Shown: in pieces, positions 51,428 to 64,000 of the stretch
Position numbering within the stretch: the stretch's first letter is position 1
Layout: every line of letters starts with the position of its first letter
DNA from: Cycloclasticus sp.
Lineage (GTDB): Bacteria > Pseudomonadota > Gammaproteobacteria > Methylococcales > Cycloclasticaceae
DNA: 64,000 nt
Assembly (NCBI GenBank): GCA_002733135.1
Contig: NVUJ01000005.1
Coordinates: 1 to 64,000, forward strand
Direction: 5' to 3'
The notes under the pieces: model-generated
Told to the model about the DNA's origin: nothing
What the model saw: only the letters and a program-made list of their open reading frames with translations
Databases searched by the model: none
Position numbers and translations under genes: made by a program

Positions 51428-52518
51428 AAGTTAAAGAAACGCTAAATGTTAATTTAGGTAACAGGAGTTACCCCATTTATATAGGGTCAGGTTTACTAAA
51501 AGACTATACATTAATTGAAAAACACCTAATTTCACAACAAGTTTTAATTGTATCCAATGATACCGTTGCGCCCATATATTTGGATGCGCTTATTACGCAA
51601 CTGTCAGCATCAATTAAGGTTGATTCAGTGGTGCTACCAGACGGAGAAGCATTTAAGACACTAGCGCAACTAAATAAAATTTTTGACTCATTATTATCAA
51701 ATAAACATAACAGGCAAACGACATTGATAGCACTAGGGGGTGGTGTTATTGGGGATATGACAGGTTTCGCCGCTGCAAGCTACCAAAGAGGAGTGAATTT
51801 CATCCAAGTCCCTACAACATTGTTATCGCAAGTGGATTCGTCTGTAGGCGGAAAGACTGGAGTAAATCATCCTTTGGGAAAAAACATGATAGGGGCTTTT
51901 TATCAGCCTAAATGTGTCATTGCAGATACATCCGTATTATCAACATTACCAGATAAAGAATTAAGCGCAGGATTAGCAGAGATTATTAAATATGGCGCTA
52001 TTTGCGACCACAGTTTTTTTGAATGGCTCGAGAAGAATATGCATCTTCTATTAGCAAAAGACCCTAAGGCATTAATCTATGCAATTAAAATATCGTGTGA
52101 ACGCAAGGCCGAGATTGTTGCAAAGGATGAATTGGAAACGGGTATCCGCGCCACGCTAAATTTTGGTCACACATTTGGCCACGCTATCGAAACGCATATG
52201 GGTTACGGAGAGTGGCTGCATGGTGAGGCCGTTGCTGTAGGGATGTGCTTGGCCGCTAAAATATCTAAAGAATTAGGTTGGTTGTCGGACAGGGAATGCG
52301 ACAGATTAAGTTCTTTATGCGCGAAGGCTGGCTTGCCAGTACATAAGCCAAAGAAAATGCAACCCCATGATTTTATAAAACACATGAAGCTAGATAAGAA
52401 AAATGTGACGGGGTCCATTCGTTTAGTGTTGCTGAAATCAATCGGTGAAGCCGTATTATTTGAATGCAAAGACAATGCGTTGATTAGCAAAATAATCGAT
52501 GCGAACATGAGCGATTAG
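51424..52518 (+). CDS. aroB: 3-dehydroquinate synthase
   Basis: [48 protein letters not shown]. Confidence 0.98.
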   Translation: MKVKETLNVNLGNRSYPIYIGSGLLKDYTLIEKHLISQQVLIVSNDTVAPIYLDALITQLSASIKVDSVVLPDGEAFKTLAQLNKIFDSLLSNKHNRQTTLIALGGGVIGDMTGFAAASYQRGVNFIQVPTTLLSQVDSSVGGKTGVNHPLGKNMIGAFYQPKCVIADTSVLSTLPDKELSAGLAEIIKYGAICDHSFFEWLEKNMHLLLAKDPKALIYAIKISCERKAEIVAKDELETGIRATLNFGHTFGHAIETHMGYGEWLHGEAVAVGMCLAAKISKELGWLSDRECDRLSSLCAKAGLPVHKPKKMQPHDFIKHMKLDKKNVTGSIRLVLLKSIGEAVLFECKDNALISKIIDANMSD

Positions 52519-52522
52519 TTAG

Positions 52523-53842
52523 TTGGAAACGTCAGAGCAAGCACACAAAGATATTGTGTTTTTTACTCCAGAGCGACAAGAGAAATTAGATTTAATAAGC
52601 GAAACTATACGACGAACTAAAAGCCCAATTCTTTTGCGTGGAGAAATAGGGCTGGGCAAGTCATTTATCATTAAACAGTTTATAGCCCAGGCCTCCAATA
52701 GCTGGATTGTCTGCCAAATAACTCCAGCAAACCTTAGCCAAGGCAATGTCTTACTGAGAGTGCTTGGAGAAGCTCTTAATGACATAGAGAACAATGAAAG
52801 ATTGGTCCTCGATAGAATCGCCATATATACAAGGGATGAAAAAAAAGTCATTATTTGTGTCGCAGATGCGAGTGAAATGGAGCGGTCCCATTTCGACTTT
52901 TTATTTCAAATGGCGCAATGTTACCAATGTATTCATATCATATTAACGTCAACATCTAATTTAGCTGAAAACGTAGAGTCTCAATGCCAGCTCATTGATA
53001 TTAAACCCTTTACCCTAAAGCAAACTATTGAATTTGCTAAAGCGCGCATTAATACAACAAATCTAGGCTTCTCAAATTTAGCGAGCATTGATGACGTTGT
53101 TTTATATATCGCAACCAAAGGCATACCAGGAAAAATTAATAAATTTCTCTCTAAATTAGCAGAGGTAGACGAAATTCAGGCGAACACAAAAAATAGAAAA
53201 TCGCTTAGTTTTCCCGTCTGGACGGTAAGTATTGCAATTTTGGTTGTACTTGTTGCAATCCTTAGCATGCCGCCGGACTCAGCTAAGGAAGATATAATTA
53301 TTGGGAGTAAAGAGATTGCGCCAAGTGCGATGGGCGTTAAAACGGTGGAAGAAAAGCCCATTACGACTTTTGTTAGTAAAAAAGATATCTTTAATAAAGA
53401 GGCAATTGATAAAGCTAGCAAAAGATATGCGGTAGCGGGTGAAAGAAATTTACACTCTAAAGACGCAATACAGGCGGGAACTAATCATAGCCTTAGAAAA
53501 GAATTAACAGTATTACAAAAAAATCACGAATGGGTTTCTCAAAGAGAGCCTAGGCACTATACGTTGCAGCTACTAGGCGTTTCGACAGAAAAAGCGGCGA
53601 AAGCCTATGTTTCATCACATAAAAGTGTAGAAGGTTTATATTTCATACAAAATAAGAGGGTGAACGGCGTGTGGTTTACGCTGATTTATGGGGACTTTTT
53701 AACTCGTTCACATGCAATTGGCGCAATCGAAAAGTTATCACCAATGATAAACGGAGGGGATGCGTGGGTGCGTTCCTTTAAGGTTATACAAAACGAGATG
53801 CTGAATGCAAATATAGCGTTGCCCGCGAATTTAAAAAATTAA
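52523..53842 (+). CDS. DamX-like AAA ATPase/SPOR-domain protein
   Basis: P-loop LLRGEIGLGKSF, single TM, C-terminal SPOR-like HYTLQLLGVSTEKAAKAYVSSH; follows aroKB; TTG start. Confidence 0.85.
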   Translation: METSEQAHKDIVFFTPERQEKLDLISETIRRTKSPILLRGEIGLGKSFIIKQFIAQASNSWIVCQITPANLSQGNVLLRVLGEALNDIENNERLVLDRIAIYTRDEKKVIICVADASEMERSHFDFLFQMAQCYQCIHIILTSTSNLAENVESQCQLIDIKPFTLKQTIEFAKARINTTNLGFSNLASIDDVVLYIATKGIPGKINKFLSKLAEVDEIQANTKNRKSLSFPVWTVSIAILVVLVAILSMPPDSAKEDIIIGSKEIAPSAMGVKTVEEKPITTFVSKKDIFNKEAIDKASKRYAVAGERNLHSKDAIQAGTNHSLRKELTVLQKNHEWVSQREPRHYTLQLLGVSTEKAAKAYVSSHKSVEGLYFIQNKRVNGVWFTLIYGDFLTRSHAIGAIEKLSPMINGGDAWVRSFKVIQNEMLNANIALPANLKN

Positions 53843-53917
53843 CCATTGGCGGTTAATTCAATTATTCCTTTGAGAGATGTAGCAAAAGAAGCACTTAAGT
53901 GAGGGGCCCTTTTCAAA

Positions 53918-53946
53918 TTGAAAAATTAGCTTGAAAAAGCTATAAT
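53918..53946 (+). promoter_or_regulatory. Sigma70 promoter of gltBD
   Basis: TTGAAA - 17 bp - TATAAT. Confidence 0.75.
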
Positions 53947-54004
53947 CTCTGGCCGACTTGCGTTTAGTGAGTTTTTTGGTAATCAATAACAATAGGTTAA
54001 TTGA

Positions 54005-57000
54005 GTGAAACAAACATCTATCCCACAAGCAGGATTATACGACCCTGCGTTTGAGAAAGACAGTTGCGGATTTGGGCTTATTGCCCATATCGATGATAAA
54101 CCAAGTCATTGGTTAGTTAAAACGTCGATTGAGTCATTGGGACGTTTAACACACCGTGGTGCGATTGCCGCTGATGGTAAATCTGGCGATGGCTGTGGTT
54201 TATTGTTAAAGACGCCTGTAAGTTTTTTCCGCGCGAAAGCAAAAGAATTAGGCGCACAAACAGCAACGGTCTTTGCCGTTGGCATGGTGTTTTTAAATGT
54301 AGATGCTGTAAAGGCCAACTCAGCTAAAGAAATACTTCAAGAAGAGATTGAGAAAGAAGGACTTGAGGTTATTGCTTGGCGAACTGTGCCAACCAACGTG
54401 GAAGCTTGTGGTGCGCAAGCGTTAGCGACGTTGCCAACTATCGAGCAAGTGTTTGTTAACGCGGCTGAGGGCATGAATAACGCCGATATAGACCGTCATT
54501 TGTACATAGCAAGGCGTCGTGCAGAAAATCGTATCGAAGCGAATGATGAAATGTTTTACGTTGCCAGCTTAGCTTCCAACGTTATTTCATACAAAGGTTT
54601 GGTGATGCCCGAAAGTCTTCCCGTGTTTTATCCAGACTTAGGCGATCCAACGCTTGAAAGCTCGCAATGTGTTTTTCATCAACGCTTTGCAACTAACACA
54701 TTCCCTCAGTGGCGCTTGGCGCAGCCCTTTAGATTCATCGCCCATAATGGTGAAATTAACACCATTAGGGGTAATAGAAACTGGGCCCAAGCGAGAAGCT
54801 ATACGTTTGAAACGCCCTTAATTCCAAATATGGATGATATTCGTCCGTGGGTCTCCTCAACGGGTTCTGACTCAAATAGTTTAGACAATATGGTCGACGG
54901 CCTAATTGCTGGCGGCATGGATATTTTCAGGGTGATGCGGTTATTAATACCGCCTGCTTGGCAGAACGTGCACACGATGGACCCAGATTTACGTGCTTTT
55001 TATGAGTATTCGTCTATGCACATGGAGCCATGGGATGGCCCCGCGGGTATTGTGTTGACTGACGGCCGCCACGTCGCGTGTTGTTTGGATAGAAATGGCT
55101 TACGTCCAGCGCGTTATGTGATAACGAAAGACCGTCATATTACCTTAGCATCAGAAGTTGGTGTTTATGATTACAAGCCGGAAGATGTGGTACGTAAGGG
55201 ACGTTTAAAACCTGGCGAAATGTTAGCGGTTGATACGCAAGAAGGTACGATTATTGAGCCTAGTGATATCGATGAAAGATTGAAATCTCGTCACCCCTAT
55301 AAAGCTTGGTTAACAGAGCACACTAAGAAACTAAATACAAAGAAAGGAGATGATCCGTTAGCGCTATCTCCGTTTGATAAAGAAGAATTAAAGATTTACG
55401 AGAAGCAGTTTCAGCTCACATTTGAAGAACGCGATCAAGTTCTAAAAGTTCTTGCAGAAGCGGGACAAGAGGCAACGGGCTCAATGGGCGACGATATACC
55501 TATGCCAGTGCTTTCAAAGAAAGTCCGCAGCCCTTACGACTATTTTAGACAGCAGTTTGCGCAAGTAACCAACCCACCTATTGACCCGCTTCGCGAGCAA
55601 GTTGTGATGTCGTTGATGTCGAGCTTTGGCAAAGAAAAGAACTTGTTTGCTGAGTCAGCTGATCATGCTGACCGATTAGAAATTTCTTCACCCGTTTTGT
55701 CAGCACTGAAAATGAAAGTGTTGTTAGCTATAGAAGACGAATCGTATAAAAACACCGTTATTAGCTTGCAATACGATTGTGCAAAGCACGGCTTAGAGGA
55801 AGCAATAAAGAATGTTTGCGCCTTAGCCGAACAACAAATTCGCAACGGCGTTGTTATTATTGTGCTCAGTGATCGTGGTTTAGAAAAAGACTTATTGCCG
55901 ATTCATGCGTTACTTGCAACGGGTGCTGTCCATCACCATCTGGTTAATGTGGGCCTACGCTGCCAGGCTAATATTGTTGTTGAGTCGGCGACCGTTAGAG
56001 ACCCTCATCAATTTGCGGCCTTAATAGGTTTTGGCGCAACAGCAGTGTGCCCATACCTCGCGTACGAAACACTTAAAGATATGGTGCGAACGGGTGAAAT
56101 TGAAAGCAAGGATGAAGTTGCTTTAGGGCAAAATTATCGTAAGGGCATTAATAAAGGCCTGTATAAAATACTATCCAAAATGGGCATTTCAACCATAGCG
56201 AGTTACCGTGGCTCACAACTATTCGAGATTGTTGGCTTACAAGAAGACGTGGTTAGTGCGTGCTTTAAAGGAACAATCAGTCGCATCCAAGGAGCGGGGT
56301 TTAAACAGCTAGAAGAGGAGCAAAAACAACTGGCAAAAATTGCTTGGAACCCGCGTAAACAAACTGAACAAGGTGGTTTGTTGAAGTACGTGCACGGGGG
56401 TGAATATCACGCTTATAACCCAGATGTTGTGAATTCTTTACAGCAGGCGGTTCGTTCTGGTGATATGAGCAAATATCGAATTTATTCTGATGCGGTCAAT
56501 AATAGGCCGGCTTCAACCATGCGCGATATGTTTCGATTAAAACTAGATGCGGCTAATGCAATTTCGGTTGATGAAGTAGAAGCGGCAGAAAATTTATATA
56601 CACGCTTTGATACAGCGGCTATGTCATTAGGCGCTTTGTCGCCTGAAGCGCACGAAACCCTAGCGATTGCAATGAACCGTCTTGGCGGCCGCTCAAATTC
56701 TGGTGAAGGCGGCGAAGATCCAAAACGTTTTGGCACAGAAAAGATATCAAAAATTAAGCAAGTTGCCTCAGGAAGATTTGGTGTAACACCGCACTATTTG
56801 GTCAATGCTGAAGTGCTACAAATTAAAGTCGCACAGGGTGCAAAACCGGGTGAAGGTGGCCAATTACCAGGCGATAAAGTTAACGACATGATAGCAAGCT
56901 TGCGTTATTCAACGCCTGGTGTGTCGCTTATTTCGCCACCACCACATCACGATATTTACTCGATTGAAGATTTAGCACAATTAATTTTTGATTTAAAACA

Positions 57001-58483
57001 AGTGAACCCCGATGCGTTGGTATCTGTGAAGCTTGTTTCTGAAGCAGGTGTAGGGACAATCGCAGCAGGCGTTGCCAAGTGTTATGCTGATTTAATTACC
57101 ATCGCGGGTTACGATGGAGGCACGGGTGCAAGCCCATTAACATCGGTGCGTTATGCCGGTGCGCCTTGGGAATTAGGTTTAACAGAAACGCATCAAATTT
57201 TGTTGGCGAATGACTTAAGAAGTAAAGTGCGCTTACAAACAGATGGCGGATTAAAAACAGGCTTAGATGTTATTAAAGCGGCCATGTTAGGCGCAGAGAG
57301 CTTTGGCTTTGGCACAGGCCCAATGATAGCTATGGGCTGTCGTTTCCTTCGAATTTGCCACCTAAATAACTGTGCAACGGGCGTTGCAACCCAAGATAAT
57401 GTACTGCGTATGAAACACTTCCATGGCGAAGTGGAATACGTAATGAATTATTTCAGATTCCTTGCTCAAGAAGTTCGTGAGTGGTTAGCAAAATTAGGCT
57501 TTACGAAGCTGGAAGACATCATTGGTCGAACTGATTTACTGGAGTTGGTGGAAGGTGAGACAGATAAGCAACGTGGCTTGAACTTACAGCCGATTTTAGA
57601 TTACATTCCAGGTAATGAAACTAAAACGCAGCACTGCATCACGCCACAAAATGATCCTTTTGATCACGCTGAATTTGCAGAAAGTATTGTTAAAGATGTA
57701 TTGCCAGCAATAGACGCCAAGTCAGGCGGGCAGTTTAGTTACAACATTAAAAATATCCACCGTTCAATAGGCGCTCGTTTATCGGGTGAAATCGCAAAAC
57801 GCTACGGTAATAAGGGCATGGATGACGCGCCTTTAGAGCTTAACTTTATGGGTTCTGCAGGACAAAGCTTTGGTGTTTGGAACGCGGGTGGTTTGCACAT
57901 GACGCTAGAAGGCGATGCGAATGACTACGTTGGCAAAGGTATGGCGGGCGGCAAGTTGGTTTTAAAAGCGCCGAAAGGCAGTGCATTTAATAGTTATGAA
58001 ACACCGATTATGGGCAATACCTGCCTATATGGCGCAACGGGCGGTAAATTGCTGGCATCAGGTTTGGCCGGAGAACGATTTGCCGTACGTAACTCAGGCG
58101 CTATAGCGATGATTGAAGGCATTGGTGACCATGGATGTGAATACATGACCGGTGGAGTTGTTACCGTATTGGGCGAAACAGGTATCAACTTTGGCGCAGG
58201 TATGACAGGCGGTTTTGCATTTGTGTTAGACGAATCGCGGTCTTTTGTGGATAGGTATAATCACGAATTGATTGAGATTCACCGCATCCATACAGAATCA
58301 ATGTCAGAACATAGCCACTACCTACAAGGCCTAATTGAAGACTTTGTTGCTGAGACAGCAAGCGTTAAAGGGCAAAATATTCTGGATAACTACGCCGATT
58401 ATGTGCATAAATTTTGGTTAGTGATACCAAAGGCTGCTGATGTTAAATCCTTATTAGATTCATTGAGCTCTGAAGCGGCTTAA
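54005..58483 (+). CDS. gltB: Glutamate synthase large subunit
   Basis: 1492 aa; [32 protein letters not shown]. Confidence 0.99.
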   Translation: MKQTSIPQAGLYDPAFEKDSCGFGLIAHIDDKPSHWLVKTSIESLGRLTHRGAIAADGKSGDGCGLLLKTPVSFFRAKAKELGAQTATVFAVGMVFLNVDAVKANSAKEILQEEIEKEGLEVIAWRTVPTNVEACGAQALATLPTIEQVFVNAAEGMNNADIDRHLYIARRRAENRIEANDEMFYVASLASNVISYKGLVMPESLPVFYPDLGDPTLESSQCVFHQRFATNTFPQWRLAQPFRFIAHNGEINTIRGNRNWAQARSYTFETPLIPNMDDIRPWVSSTGSDSNSLDNMVDGLIAGGMDIFRVMRLLIPPAWQNVHTMDPDLRAFYEYSSMHMEPWDGPAGIVLTDGRHVACCLDRNGLRPARYVITKDRHITLASEVGVYDYKPEDVVRKGRLKPGEMLAVDTQEGTIIEPSDIDERLKSRHPYKAWLTEHTKKLNTKKGDDPLALSPFDKEELKIYEKQFQLTFEERDQVLKVLAEAGQEATGSMGDDIPMPVLSKKVRSPYDYFRQQFAQVTNPPIDPLREQVVMSLMSSFGKEKNLFAESADHADRLEISSPVLSALKMKVLLAIEDESYKNTVISLQYDCAKHGLEEAIKNVCALAEQQIRNGVVIIVLSDRGLEKDLLPIHALLATGAVHHHLVNVGLRCQANIVVESATVRDPHQFAALIGFGATAVCPYLAYETLKDMVRTGEIESKDEVALGQNYRKGINKGLYKILSKMGISTIASYRGSQLFEIVGLQEDVVSACFKGTISRIQGAGFKQLEEEQKQLAKIAWNPRKQTEQGGLLKYVHGGEYHAYNPDVVNSLQQAVRSGDMSKYRIYSDAVNNRPASTMRDMFRLKLDAANAISVDEVEAAENLYTRFDTAAMSLGALSPEAHETLAIAMNRLGGRSNSGEGGEDPKRFGTEKISKIKQVASGRFGVTPHYLVNAEVLQIKVAQGAKPGEGGQLPGDKVNDMIASLRYSTPGVSLISPPPHHDIYSIEDLAQLIFDLKQVNPDALVSVKLVSEAGVGTIAAGVAKCYADLITIAGYDGGTGASPLTSVRYAGAPWELGLTETHQILLANDLRSKVRLQTDGGLKTGLDVIKAAMLGAESFGFGTGPMIAMGCRFLRICHLNNCATGVATQDNVLRMKHFHGEVEYVMNYFRFLAQEVREWLAKLGFTKLEDIIGRTDLLELVEGETDKQRGLNLQPILDYIPGNETKTQHCITPQNDPFDHAEFAESIVKDVLPAIDAKSGGQFSYNIKNIHRSIGARLSGEIAKRYGNKGMDDAPLELNFMGSAGQSFGVWNAGGLHMTLEGDANDYVGKGMAGGKLVLKAPKGSAFNSYETPIMGNTCLYGATGGKLLASGLAGERFAVRNSGAIAMIEGIGDHGCEYMTGGVVTVLGETGINFGAGMTGGFAFVLDESRSFVDRYNHELIEIHRIHTESMSEHSHYLQGLIEDFVAETASVKGQNILDNYADYVHKFWLVIPKAADVKSLLDSLSSEAA

Positions 58484-58502
58484 TAATAGACAGAGATACT
58501 AA

Positions 58503-59927
<1,425 letters not shown>

Positions 59928-59949
59928 ACGCCTACAGGGCCACTTAGTT

Positions 59950-61008
59950 ATGGCAGATTTAAAGAATGATTTAATACTCAGAACGCTGCGTGGCGAGAAA
60001 ACCGAGCGAACGCCCGTTTGGATGATGCGACAAGCAGGCAGATATTTGCCTGAATATCGTGCTGCTCGTGCAGAAGCCGGTAGCTTTCTGGACCTTTGTA
60101 AAAATGCAGAATTAGCGTGCGAAGTAACATTACAGCCACTTCGGCGCTATCCGTTAGATGCGGCCATTTTGTTCTCTGATATTTTAACCATTCCAGACGC
60201 CATGGGCTTAGGTTTGTACTTTACAGAAGGCGAGGGGCCAAAGTTTGAACGCCCAGTACGTACAGAGGCGGATATCGACAAACTATTTGTGCCAGACCCC
60301 AACCAAGAACTGCAGTACGTGATGAATGCGGTATCAACAATAAAGAAAGGCTTGGATGGCAGTGTTCCTCTTATTGGTTTCTCTGGTAGCCCGTGGACGC
60401 TCGCTTGTTACATGGTAGAGGGGAGCGGTAGTAAGAACTTCGCACGCATTAAACGTATGATGTATGACACGCCAGAACTAATGCATCGTTTATTAGATAT
60501 CGTTAGCCAATCAGTTATCAGCTACCTACAAGCGCAAATTGAAGCGGGTGCAGAAATTGTGATGGTATTTGATACGTGGGGTGGCAACTTATCCACCAAA
60601 GACTATGAAACATTTTCTTTAGCCTATAGCCGTAAAATAGCGCAAGCAGTACAAGCCACTAGCCCTAAAACGCCGCGCATGTTGTTTACCAAAGGCGCGG
60701 GTGTTTGGTTAAAACCAATGGCTATAGCAGGTTATGATGGTTTAGGCGTGGATTGGACGACAGATTTAACTCTGGCGCGTGAACTAACAGAAGATAATGT
60801 AGTACTGCAGGGGAACTTAGATCCAACTAGCCTGTACGCAAGCCCAGATATCATTCGCCAAAAAGTACGCGATGTATTAGTCGATTATGGTCATGGACAT
60901 AAACATATCTTCAACTTAGGCCATGGGATATTGCCGGACATTAACCCCGAACACGTAACGGCATTTATTGATGAAGTACACGTCAGTAGCCCAGCCTATC
61001 ACCTTTAG
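59950..61008 (+). CDS. hemE: Uroporphyrinogen decarboxylase
   Basis: [34 protein letters not shown]. Confidence 0.99.
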   Translation: MADLKNDLILRTLRGEKTERTPVWMMRQAGRYLPEYRAARAEAGSFLDLCKNAELACEVTLQPLRRYPLDAAILFSDILTIPDAMGLGLYFTEGEGPKFERPVRTEADIDKLFVPDPNQELQYVMNAVSTIKKGLDGSVPLIGFSGSPWTLACYMVEGSGSKNFARIKRMMYDTPELMHRLLDIVSQSVISYLQAQIEAGAEIVMVFDTWGGNLSTKDYETFSLAYSRKIAQAVQATSPKTPRMLFTKGAGVWLKPMAIAGYDGLGVDWTTDLTLARELTEDNVVLQGNLDPTSLYASPDIIRQKVRDVLVDYGHGHKHIFNLGHGILPDINPEHVTAFIDEVHVSSPAYHL

Positions 61009-61031
61009 CTTTAGTTATTACTAGGCTTTAT

Positions 61032-62990
61032 TTATTGCCGAATCAGTTGGGCGGCGGTTCTAAGCTGCTTGATTCTTGCCGCGTATTTTTTCACTTGGCC
61101 TGCGGGTGATTGTGCAATCTCATTAAGTAAATTTTCGGATTCGTCGAAACGCTTGAGGCCGATCAGTGCGTGTGCTTGCATAAGTCCGAAACGGGGGTTC
61201 TGAGGGTTGTATTTGAGCCCCAAATTTGCGGTTGATAATGCATCAGTGAAAAGAGCTTGTTTCATCCTAATAGAAAACAGATGGACCAATGAATAATATC
61301 GATGAGCAGGTTTGCCGTTCGGCTTATCAATTAACGCCTGCAGCCAGCTTGCCACATCATCAGCCTTTGACCAACAGCGTTCATTTCCTGACATTACGCA
61401 CTTAATGGCTACGTCCAAGGCACGAATACCCCATGCGCTCATGGGTGTGTGGGTTAATGTGGTGACAATATAATCGGCACGTGCTAATTGCAAAGAGCTC
61501 ATCTTAGCTTCCAGTTTAGAAAATGATTTAGGCGTTACCATGCTAAGGCTAATCAAGAAGCCAGCTTCCTTGGGAGAGAGTTGCGCAGCTCGTAGGTAAT
61601 ACGCGTAAGAGGCTTGAAAATCTTTGTCACGTTTACGTAATATCTCGCCCCTTAAATATTGGCTACTAGGTGAGTCTGGATGGTTCATCGCTAAGCTTTC
61701 GATAAGATTAGCCTCAGAGCTCCAATACTGGGCGCGGTTAAAAGTACCAAAACCTAAGCAAAAAACAATAATGGCGATAAGGCTTATACGCCAGCCGTTA
61801 GGCATTGTGGTCGGTAGGGAAAATAACAGTAAGTAAGAAACCGCGAGTAGTGGCCCAAGAGCGGGTAGGTAATTACGGTGTTCGTGGACAATCTCTAAAG
61901 CAAACACACTAGATTCAAGGCTATGCCCAACAAGAAACCAGAGAACAGCAAAGGAAAATATGGGGAACCGTTTGCGCCAAATAATAGATAAAACCAACAA
62001 TACGACAATACCGATAATGCTGGGTAAGGTTGTCCAAATAGAGAGTAAATCAGAGCTTAGGGGGAAATCATCATGGAACAAACCCATCGTTTGGATATTG
62101 GGTACGACAATGACAAAGAGATAAAACCACAGTACTCGAGGTTCGGTTAATACGCGTTCAAGAAAGGTAAAGGGTCGCCCCGCATAACCACCAGTAATAA
62201 AATCTGGGTGTTGAAACCAATACAACAGGCCCGCTAATATGGGTAAGCCGAGAAATATAGCGAAGAACCAACGGATTTTGTTAATGGTCTGTTTGCTGCT
62301 TAGCTGGCTTAACAAAGTAAATTCAAGTACGCCGATATACACAGGCAGTAATACAGCGTTTTCTTTACAAGCAGCGCCTAGTACTGTGCCAGCTACTAGG
62401 CCTAAGCACATCAGCCATAAGCCTTTGGCGGGGTGTTCATCTAAAGATAAACGCCCAACAACATATATGCAGCTACCCATGAGCATAAACATGCCCGCCA
62501 TGCTGGTCATACGTTGCACAACATATAAAACACTGGTTAATAGGAAGGCATGCAGCGCCCAAATAAGCGTACCACTAACAGCAAAGGCTAAACGAGGGTT
62601 TGATAAGCGAGATTGCTTCGCCCAATTATTATTAGCAATGCTAGGCCATAGTAGCGTCAGTAGCCAAAATACGAGTCCAGAATTAATGCAGTGAATCGCA
62701 ATATTGGTCAGTTTAAAATAAACAGACTTAAAGCCATCGGCAAAATAATAATTTAAGCCAAAAGAAAGCGCGGGAATAACACGCTTTAAGGGCCCGCTTT
62801 GATTTGATAAAGCAGATTGAAGCAGCTCATGCTCCGTCAATTCGTGGATAGGCACATTAGGGTTTTCAAGAATATTCAGTTGGTCATCGAAAACAAATGG
62901 GCCATACCAGCCTGGGCTGTAGGCTAAAAAAACGGCCAGAAAAATGAATGACCATAACAATAAGCTAGAAGAAAATAATTTATTTAACAT
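61032..62990 (-). CDS. Polytopic membrane protein with C-terminal TPR domain (PMT/TMTC-like, putative glycosyltransferase)
   Basis: 652 aa; N-terminal VFDDQLNILENPNV, ~10 hydrophobic segments, C-terminal TPR-like helices (YNPQNPRFGLMQAHALIGLKRFDESENLLNE). Confidence 0.65.
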   Translation of the reverse strand: MLNKLFSSSLLLWSFIFLAVFLAYSPGWYGPFVFDDQLNILENPNVPIHELTEHELLQSALSNQSGPLKRVIPALSFGLNYYFADGFKSVYFKLTNIAIHCINSGLVFWLLTLLWPSIANNNWAKQSRLSNPRLAFAVSGTLIWALHAFLLTSVLYVVQRMTSMAGMFMLMGSCIYVVGRLSLDEHPAKGLWLMCLGLVAGTVLGAACKENAVLLPVYIGVLEFTLLSQLSSKQTINKIRWFFAIFLGLPILAGLLYWFQHPDFITGGYAGRPFTFLERVLTEPRVLWFYLFVIVVPNIQTMGLFHDDFPLSSDLLSIWTTLPSIIGIVVLLVLSIIWRKRFPIFSFAVLWFLVGHSLESSVFALEIVHEHRNYLPALGPLLAVSYLLLFSLPTTMPNGWRISLIAIIVFCLGFGTFNRAQYWSSEANLIESLAMNHPDSPSSQYLRGEILRKRDKDFQASYAYYLRAAQLSPKEAGFLISLSMVTPKSFSKLEAKMSSLQLARADYIVTTLTHTPMSAWGIRALDVAIKCVMSGNERCWSKADDVASWLQALIDKPNGKPAHRYYSLVHLFSIRMKQALFTDALSTANLGLKYNPQNPRFGLMQAHALIGLKRFDESENLLNEIAQSPAGQVKKYAARIKQLRTAAQLIRQ

Positions 62991-62994
62991 GAGA

Positions 62995-63025
62995 AAATGT
63001 AAAAAGGCCGCTTTTATTAAGCGAC
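62995..63025 (-). terminator. Candidate terminator downstream of the right-edge surface-protein gene
   Basis: Minus strand CGCTTAATAAAAGCGGCCTTTTT: short stem followed by T run. Confidence 0.5.
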
Positions 63026-63253
63026 CCTTGCTTAAATTTAGGTTAACAACCGCTACTAGTTTCTCTAGTCCAATGAAACCTTCGCTGTCGTAACGGTTTT
63101 ATATTTCTGTCTACGATGCCAGCTGAATTTGCAAATATTTCCGATGTAATAGTTTCGGGAGTTTTTACTGCAATTGGATGAAGTTCACCATTTTAAAATG
63201 GAACTGGCACAAAATTATGCTGGCTGCCCTCTTAATGTTCTTTTTAATCGAGC

Positions 63254-64000
63254 CTATGAACATGCAAAAGAAGCAAAATTATTTGTATCATTCGTCAATA
63301 AATTTGATACGGCATATGTTGCTGATACGCCGCTACACCTTTTTGATGGCTTCCCAGTTGTGACAGCAACAGACACTTGAACAGAACCGGTCCAGGGGGC
63401 GACAAGATTACTGCAGGTATAATTATTACCACCAGTAATTAGGCATGGGCCATCCGTGCTGGAAACAGTTGGGGAGCCTGTGTTCCCAAGTGGATAAGTA
63501 ACTGCAAAGGTTCCTGAAATTGAGATAAGGCCAGCACTAGCCCCAACATTAATTGTTATAGTATCACTAAGGTTGGTGGGGCCGGGCGTCGAAATAATTT
63601 GGGTTAAACCGTCATTATCATCACGTATTGTTGCGGTTATATCAGCGGCAGGGGTAGCTTGAACCAATGCGTCAACTGAGCCACGGCTATATGTTCCATA
63701 ATAATCATTAACGGGGTCAACAACGGTGTCTGCAGGCTCGTTTGTTACTGTAACATTGGTTGGGTTGTCCGAACTCCATGAGGCCAATAGTGATAAGTTA
63801 ACTTCAGCAAAAGGGATAACTTCCAAGCGGTCTGTATGACTGGCGCTTTGGACATAGGTTAAATAGCTAGCTGGGTTTTCAGAACCAGCCACATCGTAGA
63901 CGTTGTCAATATAAACGCCTCGGGCTTCTAATTGTTGTTGAGCGCCAAGAGTCATGCTGACAGGGGATCTTAAAGTGGGCTTGGTTGCAGTGCCGCCAGC
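63254..64000 (-). CDS. C-terminal part of an extracellular/surface protein, 5' end beyond window
   Basis: Open frame continues upstream of listed ATG (63955) to the window end; Thr/Ser/Val-rich beta-type sequence with paired Cys (CLITGGNNYTCS). Confidence 0.6.
   Translation of the reverse strand, partial: AGGTATKPTLRSPVSMTLGAQQQLEARGVYIDNVYDVAGSENPASYLTYVQSASHTDRLEVIPFAEVNLSLLASWSSDNPTNVTVTNEPADTVVDPVNDYYGTYSRGSVDALVQATPAADITATIRDDNDGLTQIISTPGPTNLSDTITINVGASAGLISISGTFAVTYPLGNTGSPTVSSTDGPCLITGGNNYTCSNLVAPWTGSVQVSVAVTTGKPSKRCSGVSATYAVSNLLTNDTNNFASFACS

Noticed and set aside
63174-63380. Small plus-strand ORFs 63174..63380 and 63178..63363
   Set aside because: Overlap the 3' end of the surface-protein gene and a non-coding gap; no ribosome-binding or family evidence.

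Overview
This 64-kb window is the oriC-proximal part of a gammaproteobacterial chromosome. The host is possibly Cycloclasticus or a related genus; this is inferred from gene content only and not proven. It holds rpmH-rnpA-yidD-yidC-mnmE, divergent from dnaA-dnaN-recF-gyrB, followed by conserved housekeeping blocks: glyQS, glnA/ntrBC, secB-gpsA, gpmI-envC-ctpA, metXW, gltA, mrcA, pilMNOPQ-aroKB-damX-like, gltBD and hemE. The only clearly accessory region is positions 1-2700, downstream of mnmE. It looks like a fragment of an integron gene-cassette array with no visible integrase: two well-formed attC-like sites plus degenerate ones, a HigBA/RelE-type toxin-antitoxin cassette, a trypco2-like hypothetical cassette, and an IS3-family element apparently inserted inside an attC. 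The 3' end of mnmE carries a sequence almost identical to the attB used by SGI1-type islands. Other points of interest: two parS sites inside recF, an rnpA frame with no canonical start codon, NtrC boxes and a sigma54 promoter at glnA/ntrBC, a translationally coupled thiouridylase-like/TusA-like gene pair, an ArsR regulator with a sulfide-sensor-like cysteine pair next to a rhodanese, and a membrane TPR protein beside a truncated surface-protein gene at the right edge. All calls come from reading the sequence and the supplied ORF translations. No database search was run.
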